Translations under genes and position numbers: made by a program
DNA from: Saccoglossus kowalevskii
Taxonomy: Eukaryota > Hemichordata > Enteropneusta > Harrimaniidae
Direction of reading: 5' to 3'
Length of the DNA stretch: 11,883 nt
Assembly: GCF_000003605.2 (NCBI RefSeq)
Contig: NW_003132848.1
Location: 332,869-344,751 of the forward strand
Shown here: in pieces, positions 1 through 6,671 of the stretch
Layout: each line of letters begins with the position of its first letter
Numbering within the stretch: position 1 is the first letter of the stretch
Notes under the pieces: generated by a model
What the model was told of the DNA's origin: nothing
What the model saw: the letters and a program-made list of their open reading frames with translations, nothing else
Databases searched by the model: none

Positions 1-1
1 T

Positions 2-325
2 CGGCCTATGGTCACTGTGGTCAGTTGTGCACGCGGTGCTTCCAGATCACAGGTTGTCCTTACTAACGAAACGGAGTCACCTGTGCGCATTAGACCTGGT
101 GAGGTTGTAGGGGTTGCCAGGGCAGCGCAGTCCATCGAGACGCGACCCTATCGGGAAGAGGCTATTGCCGCAGAAGACACATCTGTTAAGAGTGTCTTGA
201 CTGCAGGCGGACTGGAATTTGATATGACCGATGCAACGTTGTCGCAAGAACAAATGCAGATTGTGCAAGAGGTTTTACAACATAACCATGTTAGCTTTTC
301 AAAATCAGATAGCGATTTGGTATGA
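2..325 (+). pseudogene. pol: pol linker between protease and reverse transcriptase, partial
   Basis: Frame 2 is open from the window edge to a TGA at 323-325. The peptide has the pattern seen between protease and RT in gypsy elements: a strand-rich segment with VVLTNETESPVRIRPGEVVG (about 53-112), then a helical segment starting LSQEQMQIVQEVLQ and ending in a serine/aspartate motif SKSDSDL just before the stop. In relatives this segment leads directly into RT in the same frame, and that frame does resume after the stop (VAQLRDML, 335-358). The stretch between the serine/aspartate motif and that helix is roughly 20-25 residues shorter than usual, so I infer a small deletion near 320-335. The protease active site is not in the window. 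The first ATG (8-10) is internal to the polyprotein and is not a real start. Confidence 0.8.
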
Positions 326-1080
326 TGCACAAATGTTGCACAATTACGCGATATGTTGAACAGTGGCGTTATCAGGGAGTCTAGCAGCCCATGGTCGTCA
401 CAATTAGTCTTAGTCAAAAAGAAAGATGGGACTACCCGAATTTGTGTTGACTATAGAAGACTCAATAGTCAAACTATACCATACGCTTATGCCCTACCTC
501 GTATCGAGGAAGGCCTAGACATCTTACGCGGTTCTAAATGGTTTTCTACCATCGATTTGAAATCCGGTTATTGGCAGATAGCCATGGCAGAAGAAGACAT
601 CCCCATAACTGCTTTTGCCACTCCGTTTAGTTTTTATGAATTTTTGTCCACCCCCTTTGGCTTAATTAACATGGGCGCTACCTGTCAAAGAGCAGTAGAG
701 AGAGCCCTGGGTGATTATAACAATTGCATATGTCAAGCATATGTCGATGACGTTGTTGTGTTTTCGGAAACATTTGAAGAACATGTCGAGAGGCTGGATA
801 AGGTTTTGAAGCGATTGAGGGAGAACGACCTGAAAATAAAGCATTCAAAATGCAAGTTCTTCCGAAATCGTATCTTGGCCACGTAGTGTCGGAGCACGGG
901 GTAGAAACGGATCCTGATAAGACCCAGGCATTGCGTGATTGGCCCATTCCTACTAATGTCCGTGAGATCCGCACCTTCTTGGGGTTCGCGGGCTACTATA
1001 GACGTTTTGTACCAAACTATTCTGCTATTGCCCGGCCTTTGTACAAACTAACGGCTGGTCAACCTTGTAAAAATTCTTAA
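326..1080 (+). pseudogene. pol: Reverse transcriptase domain, frameshifted
   Basis: RNA-directed DNA polymerase that would copy the element's RNA into DNA in cytoplasmic particles. In frame 2 the markers run GVIRESSSPW (365-394), LVLVKKKDG, ICVDYRRLN, then FSTIDLKSGYWQIAM with the first catalytic Asp at 554-556. The catalytic box YVDD is at 740-751 (second and third Asp intact), and helix markers such as HSKCKFF follow. At about 866-871 the reading moves to frame 1, where [15 protein letters not shown], the [16 protein letters not shown] thumb/connection motif and IARPLYKL follow up to a TAA at 1078-1080. The usual Asn-Ala-Pro next to PFGL is Asn-Met-Gly here, and the following phenylalanine is cysteine, suggesting unselected drift. 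The catalytic triad survives, but the frame change and stop break the domain. Confidence 0.93.
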
Positions 1081-1596
1081 TTAAAGAGGCAGTTACTGCC
1101 ACTGTTTCATTGGACCGACGAAGCTCAAGAAACTTTCGACACACTCGTGCATCACTTGTGTAACCCGCCTGTGTTGGCATATGCCGATTATTCGAAGCCC
1201 TTTGATTTGCACACAGACGCTAGTACTCAAGGCCTTAGCGTCGCGTTATACCAACTGCAGGACGATGATGAGGGTAGTAGGCTTAGACCTGTTGCATAAG
1301 CTAGTCGCAGTTTGTCTCCCAGCGAGCGCAACTACCCTGCCCATAAACTGGAGTTTTTGGCGCTTAAGTGGGCGATGACTGAGAAATTTCATGATTACTG
1401 TTATGGGAATACGACCGTTGTGTTAACCGACAACAACCCATTGACTTATGTAGCAACTACCGCTAAACTCAATGCTACTGGTCACTGATGATGGGCAGCA
1501 TTGTCAAACTACAACATGACCATTTGTTACCGCCCTGGACACAATAACGCAGATGCTGATGCGCTGTCCAGACGGCCATGTCCGAGGCCAGCTGCA
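1081..1596 (+). pseudogene. pol: RNase H domain of pol, three in-frame stops
   Basis: This domain would degrade the RNA strand of the RNA:DNA hybrid during reverse transcription. Frame 1 continues directly after the 1078-1080 stop. Visible markers are PLFHWTDEAQETFDTL, then FDLHTDAS with the first acidic residue at 1216-1218 and GLSVALYQ. ASRSLSPSERNYPAHKLEFL follows with the catalytic Glu at 1351-1353, then VVLTDNNPLTYV with Asp at 1429-1431, and ICYRPGHNNADADALSR with the last Asp at 1558-1560. All four acidic positions expected of gypsy RNase H are present. The frame is interrupted by TAA at 1297-1299, where a conserved Tyr is expected before ASRSLS, and by two adjacent TGA codons at 1486-1491 just before WAALSNYN. 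The domain length is normal, so these are point changes rather than deletions. Confidence 0.92.
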
Positions 1597-2143
1597 CTAA
1601 ATGAACAAGGTAACCGCTTTGACACTACCGTAGAACTCGGTTCCGCCGAGATCCGTGCTATTGGCCAGGGTCATCTTTTGTCCGACGAGACACCTTGGGT
1701 GGAGGCCATTGCACACACCGCTACAGCTATTCCTAACGAGTTCCTATCTCCACCAGAGTACCCTGATGAGTCATCTCTCATCTCGGTGTCTCCTCAAGAT
1801 TGGGCTGAATTGCAGAAACACGATTCTGTTATATCACGACTAATCCATTGGAGGCGAATCGGAACACGTCCTGATCGCCGCCAGAAAGGGAAGGAGACGC
1901 CGCTTGTATTGTCAGCTTTACGCGAGATGGATAAACTATATTTTAGGAACAATATTTTATACCGAACTAGATATGATAGTTTGGATAAGAAATGTTTTCA
2001 GTTGGTATTGCCCTCCAGTCATTGTAAGATCGCTATGGCTGGAGCACATGATCAAAACACGTTGAGACGTTGCGGTTCTACTGGCCGCATATGGAAAGCG
2101 ATGTGCGGAATTATGTGCAAACTTGTAAACGTTGCACTCGGAG
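1597..2143 (+). pseudogene. pol: Pol linker and integrase N-terminal zinc-binding region, deleted
   Basis: Frame 1 carries a linker rich in Pro, Ser and acidic residues (about 1597-1790). It is followed by a helical segment from SPQDWAELQKHDSVISRLI through MDKLYFRNNILYR to FQLVLPSSHCKIAM, which is the usual approach to the integrase HHCC zinc finger. The first His is at 2047-2049. The reading then moves to frame 3 at about 2050-2056 and resumes at LRFYWPHMESDVRNYV (2070 on), with the Cys pair CKRC at 2124-2135. The spacing between the first His and RFYWPHM is roughly 10-15 residues too short, and the second zinc-binding His is missing. The finger is therefore destroyed by a small deletion, not only shifted in frame. 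Downstream frame-1 codons to 2208 are out of frame and not meaningful. Confidence 0.85.
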
Positions 2144-2620
2144 AAAAGACCCAGCAGGCTTTAAGACCCGAGCTGATCTGGTACCTATTACGACCACACA
2201 ACCATTAGAACTGGTTGCTATAGAATTTTTGTCATTGGAGGAGTCGAAAGGGGGCATTGCTAACATATTAGTGCTCAACGATCACTTCACTAAATTTGCT
2301 ATGGCGATTCCGACTCGAAATCAGACCGCTAAAACTACTGCCAAACATTTGGGGTCCCTGAGTGCCTACATTCAGACCAGGGTCGTAACTTTGAATCAAA
2401 AGTGGTGCGCGAACTCTGCCAAAAGTCCTGTACTACGCACTACCATCCTATTGGGAACGGGCAGTGCGAGAGAATGAATCGTACATTGTTAAACATGTTG
2501 GGTATGCTAGAAAATAACAAGAAAGCCTATTGAAAAGTATACGTTCCCGCATTGGTCCATGCATACAATTGTACGCGTCTTGATACCACAGGTTTTTCAC
2601 CATACAGGCTTATGTTTGGA
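2144..2620 (+). pseudogene. pol: Integrase catalytic core, altered active site, frameshifted
   Basis: This domain would join element DNA to host DNA through a D,D-35-E active site. Frame 3 shows LELVAIEFLSLEESKGG; the first catalytic position, normally Asp, is Glu (GAA, 2223-2225). NILVLNDHFTKFAMAIPTRN and QTAKTTAKHL follow. At about 2350 the reading moves to frame 2, resuming at GVPECLHSDQG; roughly nine residues expected here are missing. The second catalytic Asp is at 2375-2377. The catalytic Glu lies in GNGQCERMNRTL. Only 30 residues separate this Asp and Glu instead of 35, and the shortfall falls between ELC and TTHYHP, so an in-frame loss of about 15 bp is inferred. A TGA at 2531-2533 sits at a conserved Trp before VPALVHAYNCT. 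Frame 2 then continues through FSPYRLMFGRE. Confidence 0.92.
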
Positions 2621-3002
2621 AGGGAAGCTCGTACTGCATTGGATGTGCGACTAAACGTTTATCCCAATGATCAGAGACCGATTGTATCTACCTCCAAATA
2701 CATACATGATTTGGAACAACGAATAGAAAAGGCTAGGCAGATTGCTATTCTGGCTAATAGAAAGTTGCAAGCCAGTAATAAGCGTCGTTATGATCGCGCT
2801 AAGATTATACCGAATGAAACCCTGCACACAGACGATCTAGTGTTGATGAAGAATGTTAATCTTCGGGGCAAGAATTGCCGACCGATAGGAAGATACACCC
2901 CATCGCGTGGTAAACAAACTTGAAGGTCTCCCTGTTTATGTCATTAGAGCTGATAAGGGTGGGAGGACTCGCACCGTTCATCAACATTTGCTCAAGCCCT
3001 GC
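2621..3002 (+). pseudogene. pol: Integrase C-terminal region with GPY/F-like module
   Basis: Frame 2 runs from MFGRE through a helix rich in Lys/Arg (SKYIHDLEQRIEKARQ and on to KRRYDRA, about 2694-2800). It continues into DLVLMKNVNLRGKN (2834 on), the start of the chromatin- or DNA-binding GPY/F-type module of gypsy integrases. At about 2870-2878 the reading moves to frame 3, which gives a TAG at 2886-2888 where a conserved Trp is expected. EDTPHRVVNKLEGLPVYVIR and TRTVHQHLLKPC (ending 3002) then complete the module. This small beta-barrel helps direct integration in the family. Both halves are easy to recognise; the break is one indel plus one stop. From this point to 3695 the frame is unbroken. 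Confidence 0.87.
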
Positions 3003-3695
3003 GAAGATATGTCCACCAGCAGTGGATACGATAGTGATGTTATTGACTATTACGTACGCGAGAATGTGGTTGATGGGTTGAGGACTGTAAACCCACGGAT
3101 GCCAATGAAGGAAGCCATCGAGGGATCGCATAGGAGCGCAGCAGTAAGTGCTTATGACAATGAGCTTGCACCATCCTCTACTGAGGCGGGGGTAAGGTAT
3201 GTTAAAGCCCCAGATCCGTTTAGTCGTGAGACTTTCTTGCAAGGTATTTCAGACACGCCTTTACCAGCCAGTATTGGAGATATCGATAGGCGTCGCCATG
3301 ATGTTGTTTGTTTGTCTGATACCTTTCACGAGGTTAATGCGCAAATAGAAAACGAAGGTGCCATGTATGATGCATCTGACGAGGATGAATCAGCCATTAG
3401 TACCCCGGCACAGTCGGATAACGATCTGACAGAGATGGCTTGCACATCATCTGATGTTCAGTTACCACAGCGATCGAAACGTGTACGTCACACACCTAAG
3501 ACCTGGACATTTTCTCCATGTGAGTCGGCTAAAGTTTCTGACGAACATGGAAAGAGTACGGCCACGACTATTGATGTTGCAACATCTGGTGTCGACCCGA
3601 TACGTAGATCTAAGAGGGTGCGCCATCCACCAAATAGATGGAGGTTTTCCTCCTGCGTTAAGGTAACCAGAGCAAAGGGAGTTCAGTACAGTTAG
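2889..3695 (+). CDS. pol: Unbroken C-terminal tail of pol
   Basis: Frame 3 is open for about 268 codons from after the TAG at 2886-2888 to the TAG at 3693-3695. The first third overlaps the end of the GPY/F module. The rest (from about 3003) is a hydrophilic extension with acidic and Ser/Thr-rich stretches such as MYDASDEDESAIS. It carries two copies of a basic motif (3471-3521 and 3606-3656). Many gypsy polyproteins end in a variable, charged tail, often with an Arg/Ser/Pro-rich end, and the function is usually unknown. No catalytic motif or membrane segment is visible. There is no start of its own: the first ATG in the tail is an internal codon, so as part of pol it would not be translated here. 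It is notable for lacking breaks while the 2.6 kb before it has ten or more. Confidence 0.75.
   Translation, partial: EDTPHRVVNKLEGLPVYVIRADKGGRTRTVHQHLLKPCEDMSTSSGYDSDVIDYYVRENVVDGLRTVNPRMPMKEAIEGSHRSAAVSAYDNELAPSSTEAGVRYVKAPDPFSRETFLQGISDTPLPASIGDIDRRRHDVVCLSDTFHEVNAQIENEGAMYDASDEDESAISTPAQSDNDLTEMACTSSDVQLPQRSKRVRHTPKTWTFSPCESAKVSDEHGKSTATTIDVATSGVDPIRRSKRVRHPPNRWRFSSCVKVTRAKGVQYS
3471..3656 (+). repeat. Two diverged copies of a 17-residue basic motif in the pol tail
   Basis: Codons 3471-3521 and 3606-3656 encode RSKRVRHTPKTWTFSPC and RSKRVRHPPNRWRFSSC, with identical residues at 12 of 17 positions and starts 135 bp apart. The DNA differs much more at synonymous sites than the protein does: the first four codons are cga tcg aaa cgt in one copy and aga tct aag agg in the other. 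This points to an old duplication kept by protein-level selection while the lineage was active. The RSKR core could be a basic nuclear-import or nucleic-acid-binding patch; that is inference. Confidence 0.8.
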
Positions 3696-4269
3696 TGGGT
3701 GTGCATTGCGGCACATTTACTTAAGTTGCGTTTTGTTACCTGCCTTTACTTGCCATGGCCTATGTCGTGCGGTCTTGTTGACGTTTACTCCGCATTTAGA
3801 TACCATCACCCAGTGTGTATCAGTGTATCAGTTAGAGAGGGTCGGTTTGATCAGCCGTCACCTTGTTTGAGATTGCAACGCGGTGTGCATTGCCGTCATA
3901 GTTGGCATCTGTGGTTTGCAGTATTATCATCACTTTGGTAGCGTACACTTGCAACATTGCTTTACTGAACTGTCATGAATTAGTTTTCACCTTGTCTGTT
4001 GACTGTTGGTCTTGGACGCCCGTGGCGAGGTATGCCTATATAGTCAAACGCCAGATGCGATATGGAATTGCACGACCCGACACAGCGGGATATCCATGGG
4101 ACATTACGTTGTAGGCTTACGTTCCAGGGCAGCAGTGGGTGAGCTATTTGTATATATGTATATAGTGTTTTGAGACTTCTTTTTGTGAAGAGCCTGGTTT
4201 CAACAGGTTGGTGGAGCGTGTGTTCTTAGTCAGTAGTGGTTCATGTCATCGTTTTTGGTTTACTGGCAG

Positions 4270-4287
4270 GATTTGTAGCGACAAATC
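4270..4287 (+). repeat. Hairpin, 7-bp perfect stem
   Basis: gatttgt (4270-4276) and acaaatc (4281-4287) are exact reverse complements around the loop agcg. It lies in the non-coding part of the element. No run of T follows, and no function is assigned. Confidence 0.5.
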
Positions 4288-4770
4288 TGAAACCTACGAA
4301 TAGGTTATATACCCTGCGCGGGCATGGTTTTCTTAGCAATCTGGAAGACTACTAGTATGTGGTGCATCACGATGTTGTTTGCGGAGCCACCAACAGGTGG
4401 GTTGTCCGTGGGCATATCAAGGGGTGGGACTCGCACGATTGCGACAGACACTGCCCAAGGGGAGACATCAGCATTGTATTCCCTATATCCTCTAGTTCTG
4501 GCTAAGGCCGACTGGTACTCGTGAGGAGTTTGAATGAGTGTGTGTATTGTCTAGTGTGAATCAATTAGAATCAATTAGGTGTCTCTATCTTCTGAAACAT
4601 TTCTAGGGACATTATATGTAAAGGTTCTATTGACTATCGAATGACGCCCACGTTTTCGCCAATGTTGTACTTTTCGAGTTTGTTGACCTTGTTTCTGCAT
4701 TACCCTGCTTCGTTTGGGTCATCCTGGGTACGCCCTAGTGCTTCAGTGCACTGTGGCATCCTTGGACAGA

Positions 4771-4779
4771 CCTGGGGAG
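4771..4779 (+). promoter_or_regulatory. Candidate polypurine tract (plus-strand primer site)
   Basis: cctggggag directly precedes TGTGAAAC, the candidate LTR start. LTR retrotransposons prime plus-strand DNA synthesis from a purine run next to the 3' LTR, and GGGGAG followed by TG is a typical junction. The run is short (six purines in a row). It is one of several purine runs in the area (for example near 4420 and 4457), so it is only the best placed candidate. Confidence 0.45.
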
Positions 4780-4884
4780 TGTGAAACCAGGGTAATTTTA
4801 CTGTTTCTTTAATTCTATGTAGTTTTCTTTATATTTCTTGTTTCTACGGGCCCGTGCGTTATTTATTATGGTAACCCGTATTTG

Positions 4885-5017
4885 TGACGTCATGCACAAG
4901 TTTTGGTCTCATGATTGACGCCTGTTGAGACGCGCTACACTGATTGGTGCGTCCCATGATGTCACGCCACTCGACGCGCAAGAGAAGAAGGTGCAGGACA
5001 GAGACGAAGATGGCAGC
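4885..5017 (+). promoter_or_regulatory. CRE / CCAAT / YY1-like cluster in the LTR
   Basis: TGACGTCA, a perfect CRE palindrome, is at 4885-4892. ATTGG (inverted CCAAT) is at 4943-4947, a near-CRE TGATGTCA at 4957-4964, and a YY1-like AAGATGGCAGC at 5007-5017. The cluster spans 133 bp and is locally CpG-richer than its surroundings. The arrangement resembles TATA-less animal promoters that start near a YY1 site. The YY1-like site contains an ATG in good start context (5010-5012), but that frame stops after 12 codons at 5046-5048. Motif matches are by eye; activity is inference. Confidence 0.4.
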
Positions 5018-5091
5018 AGCCGAAAGCGGGATAGTGTTAAAACCGTGAAAACGAACGTGTTCCGGAAAGCATCAAATCGGCGTACGAAAAG

Positions 5092-5454
5092 CTAGGAAAG
5101 AACTGAGTTCAGGGTGTTGCAGCCCACGGACGAGTTTATGTTACTCCCGTGCATCGAAGAAATTAAAGTGACTGTCGAACTTGCATTGCACAACTTTGTG
5201 GACGTCCAACGTTGGACTGTGTCTTCAACGATCGAATTGATGTGACTCAGGAACTGATCGATAAGCGATGAGTGATCTTTTGCAACGTACGGCTCAAGGA
5301 ACTTCACGTACATCAGATCATAGAGCCTAGAATCATCGTGAGTAGTTGTAATTTCCTGAGAATGGCCGTGTTCTCTGATTATACTTGCCTCGTGGTCAGC
5401 GAATTTTCGAAACTGTACAGAACGTTGTGAGCTGGTTGGCGATTTTGTTGACAT
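5092..5454 (-). CDS. Hypothetical antisense ORF inside the LTR, 120 codons
   Basis: On the minus strand an ORF runs from ATG at 5452-5454 to a TAG at 5092-5094. The protein begins MSTKSPTSSQRSVQFRKFAD, has a middle part that could be helical (SRLYDLMYVKFLEPYV, then SSLIDQFLSHINSIVEDTV), and ends in a Ser/Thr/Asn-rich stretch. I recognise no family, signal peptide or metal-binding motif. Its bases sit in the U3 part of the probable LTR, between the YY1-like cluster and the TATA box. The start context is weak and no promoter is evident upstream on that strand. It may be chance, an antisense accessory gene of the element, or a captured host exon. The + strand of the same stretch also has coding-like fragments in several frames, which weakens the case. 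Confidence 0.22.
   Translation of the reverse strand: MSTKSPTSSQRSVQFRKFADHEASIIREHGHSQEITTTHDDSRLYDLMYVKFLEPYVAKDHSSLIDQFLSHINSIVEDTVQRWTSTKLCNASSTVTLISSMHGSNINSSVGCNTLNSVLS
5204..5217. repeat. 14-bp perfect palindrome
   Basis: gtccaacgttggac reads the same on both strands. It lies inside the probable LTR. One such palindrome is roughly expected by chance in a window of this size, so a protein-binding role is only a possibility. Confidence 0.4.
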
Positions 5455-5706
5455 GAGTTTATTATTGTATTATGTATCATTTTATGAGAACTGACGATAG
5501 CGGTAAAGCTATTGTGTTCTCACTGTAAAATTTCTGTAAAGCACGTATTTTGTAATTTCGGAAATTGCTGTTGTACTTAGACATGTTGTTGCTATGGCGT
5601 TTCTATATTGAGTGAATTACTAGTTTAAATATTAACCCTGTTTACTTTACAATTTGTATTTTATTTATTTTTATTTGACAAGTCAGTTGTTCGTTCCCCC
5701 AGGCGG

Positions 5707-5713
5707 TATAAAT
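5707..5713 (+). promoter_or_regulatory. TATA box of the LTR
   Basis: TATAAAT is preceded by a G/C-rich flank (ccccaggcgg) and followed by atgcctg, the classic setting of a core TATA element. Transcription would start about 25-32 bp downstream, near ctcctcaccacgcc (5724-5735) or just after. The AATAAA at 5856 fits this as the same element's end signal. Confidence 0.5.
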
Positions 5714-5855
5714 GCCTGTATGCTCCTCACCACGCCAAATTAGCTAGCCTGAGATTCGAATACGATTATTTTTATGAAATTGGGAGATTCGCATCATTGT
5801 GCGTAAAACGAAATATCTCGCGGTGGACTTGGTGCGAGAATTACCCGAGTTACAT

Positions 5856-5861
5856 AATAAA
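5856..5861 (+). promoter_or_regulatory. Polyadenylation signal of the LTR
   Basis: AATAAA lies 149 bp after the start of the TATA box. Cleavage would be expected at about 5872-5890, close to where the LTR is thought to end. The hexamer is common in AT-rich DNA, so the call depends on its position relative to the TATA box. Confidence 0.4.
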
Positions 5862-5886
5862 CAATGAATGAACAAGCTATTAATCA

Positions 5887-6480
5887 AACTCCTGTCATAT
5901 ACGCTTATAAACTTCAACTGAACTCACAAGTCGTTAATCTAAGCAAAAGTCATATGGCGTGGAAACGGAATGCAAAGACAAATTCGCTTTCATAATACAT
6001 TACTCCTCTGGCAAAAAGACGGGAAAAGACTAAAACTATAGACACTACTAAGTATACATTACATATAATACATTAAAAAACGTTACAAAGGTGCTCTCAA
6101 CTCAAATCAACTCAAAAAGCATCAGAAGTATTCCGAAACAACACATAAACTTCAATAACTCTTAAAACGTCGATATCTCTGTACATCAACAAATCTCTAA
6201 ACTCTTAAAAACACGTGGGGGCATCATTCCTCCCATCATATTCCGTACTCATAAACTCATTAAAACACCATAAAACTTCACAAAACTCATAACACTGTGT
6301 TGCAAAAACTTGTCCACTGAAACGCGCTTAAATCGTTATAAAGGACCTCGCACGTCACTAAATATCATTTCAAAACAAAGATCTGGGCGCTTACATAACA
6401 TACAATTCAATATCACAAAAAAAAACTTTCAGAAAAACGATAGTAAAAGCAAGCAATACATTACATACTGAACAATAGTG
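5887..6480. other. G-poor, A/C-rich low-complexity stretch
   Basis: On the + strand A is very common and G is scarce; for example 6241-6300 has three G in 60 bases. Short words recur: aaactc, acttca and ctcttaaaa (as at 6158 and 6200). One perfect 10-bp tandem copy, tcaactcaaa, lies at 6097-6116. No frame is open for long. The composition changes at the end of the LTR and again near 6490, so it behaves as one block. It may be simple decayed repeat DNA or an untranslated part of another element on the minus strand. Confidence 0.55.
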
Positions 6481-6671
6481 TTGGGATTCTGAAAAAGAGT
6501 TCAACGTCTTGAGTTACACAGTGTCAGTTACAGTGTCCAGCGAGCGGTTCTCTAAGCAATACACAGATAGCTAAAGTTCTAATTCAAAGTTTCTATAGCG
6601 TCTCTTCTCTTTTCGTTGCGTTAATCCGGGTTGTTCTTTTTCATCATCTTGTCTTTAATGTCTCTCAATTC

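Larger units (their letters stand above)
3696..4779 (+). other. Internal region between pol and 3' LTR, no recognisable gene
   Basis: About 1.08 kb lies between the pol stop and the probable LTR. Frames longer than 60 codons exist (3699-3941, 3902-4114, 4324-4524) but show no known motif, signal peptide with downstream ectodomain, or cysteine pattern. I therefore do not call an envelope gene. Small structures are a perfect 7-bp stem with a 4-nt loop at 4270-4287 and a perfect 10-bp tandem duplication (gaatcaatta) at 4558-4577. The stretch may be a 3' untranslated region or the remains of a third ORF. Confidence 0.5.
1..5886 (+). mobile_element. Ty3/gypsy LTR retrotransposon, 5'-truncated by the window, decayed
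   Basis: Pol domains occur in the order linker, reverse transcriptase, RNase H, integrase, GPY/F, which is the order in Ty3/gypsy elements; Ty1/copia elements have integrase first. They are followed by a purine-rich tract and a probable 3' LTR. Gag, protease and the 5' LTR must lie upstream, outside the window. The element is more GC-rich than the DNA after about 5890, which fits an insertion into AT-rich host DNA. It is non-autonomous: stops, frame changes and deletions are spread over positions 320-2890. The right end is uncertain (5854 to about 5897), because no 5' LTR or target-site duplication is available for comparison. Assignment to Ty3/gypsy is firm; I do not assign a lineage. Confidence 0.93.
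4780..5886 (+). repeat. Probable 3' LTR (right end uncertain)
   Basis: The left edge is taken as TGTGAAAC at 4780, right after the purine tract. The right part has the ordered signals of a U3-R-U5: a TATA box at 5707-5713, an expected start near 5735-5740, then AATAAA at 5856-5861, implying an R region of roughly 130-140 nt. Candidate right ends are gagttaca (ending 5854), taatca (5886) and ctgtca (5897). An end at 5854 would leave the AATAAA outside, so I prefer a later end. At about 1.1 kb the LTR would be long but within the gypsy range. Without a 5' LTR copy the boundaries are inference. Confidence 0.45.

Noticed and set aside
678-974. 98-codon minus-strand frame opposite reverse transcriptase
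   Set aside because: It lies under the RT motifs, including the YVDD box, and is explained as a complement of coding DNA.
1181-1378. 65-codon plus frame inside RNase H
   Set aside because: RNase H catalytic residues are in frame 1; this frame is an out-of-phase shadow.
2856-3242. 128-codon minus-strand frame opposite the pol tail
   Set aside because: It overlaps the real pol frame on the other strand and has no family signal; it is a shadow of the coding sequence.
3902-4114. 70-codon frame with a hydrophobic start, as a possible envelope signal peptide
   Set aside because: No downstream ectodomain, cysteine pattern or fusion/anchor segment, and the frame ends soon.
5010-5048. Short ORF starting in the YY1-like site, with a good start context
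   Set aside because: Only 12 codons before TGA, and no consensus donor that would make it a first exon. The ATG is explained by the motif itself.
5745-5765. gattcgaata, like a tRNA B box, near a tagctagcc A-box-like word
   Set aside because: The spacing is far too short, and no cloverleaf or anticodon arm can be drawn.
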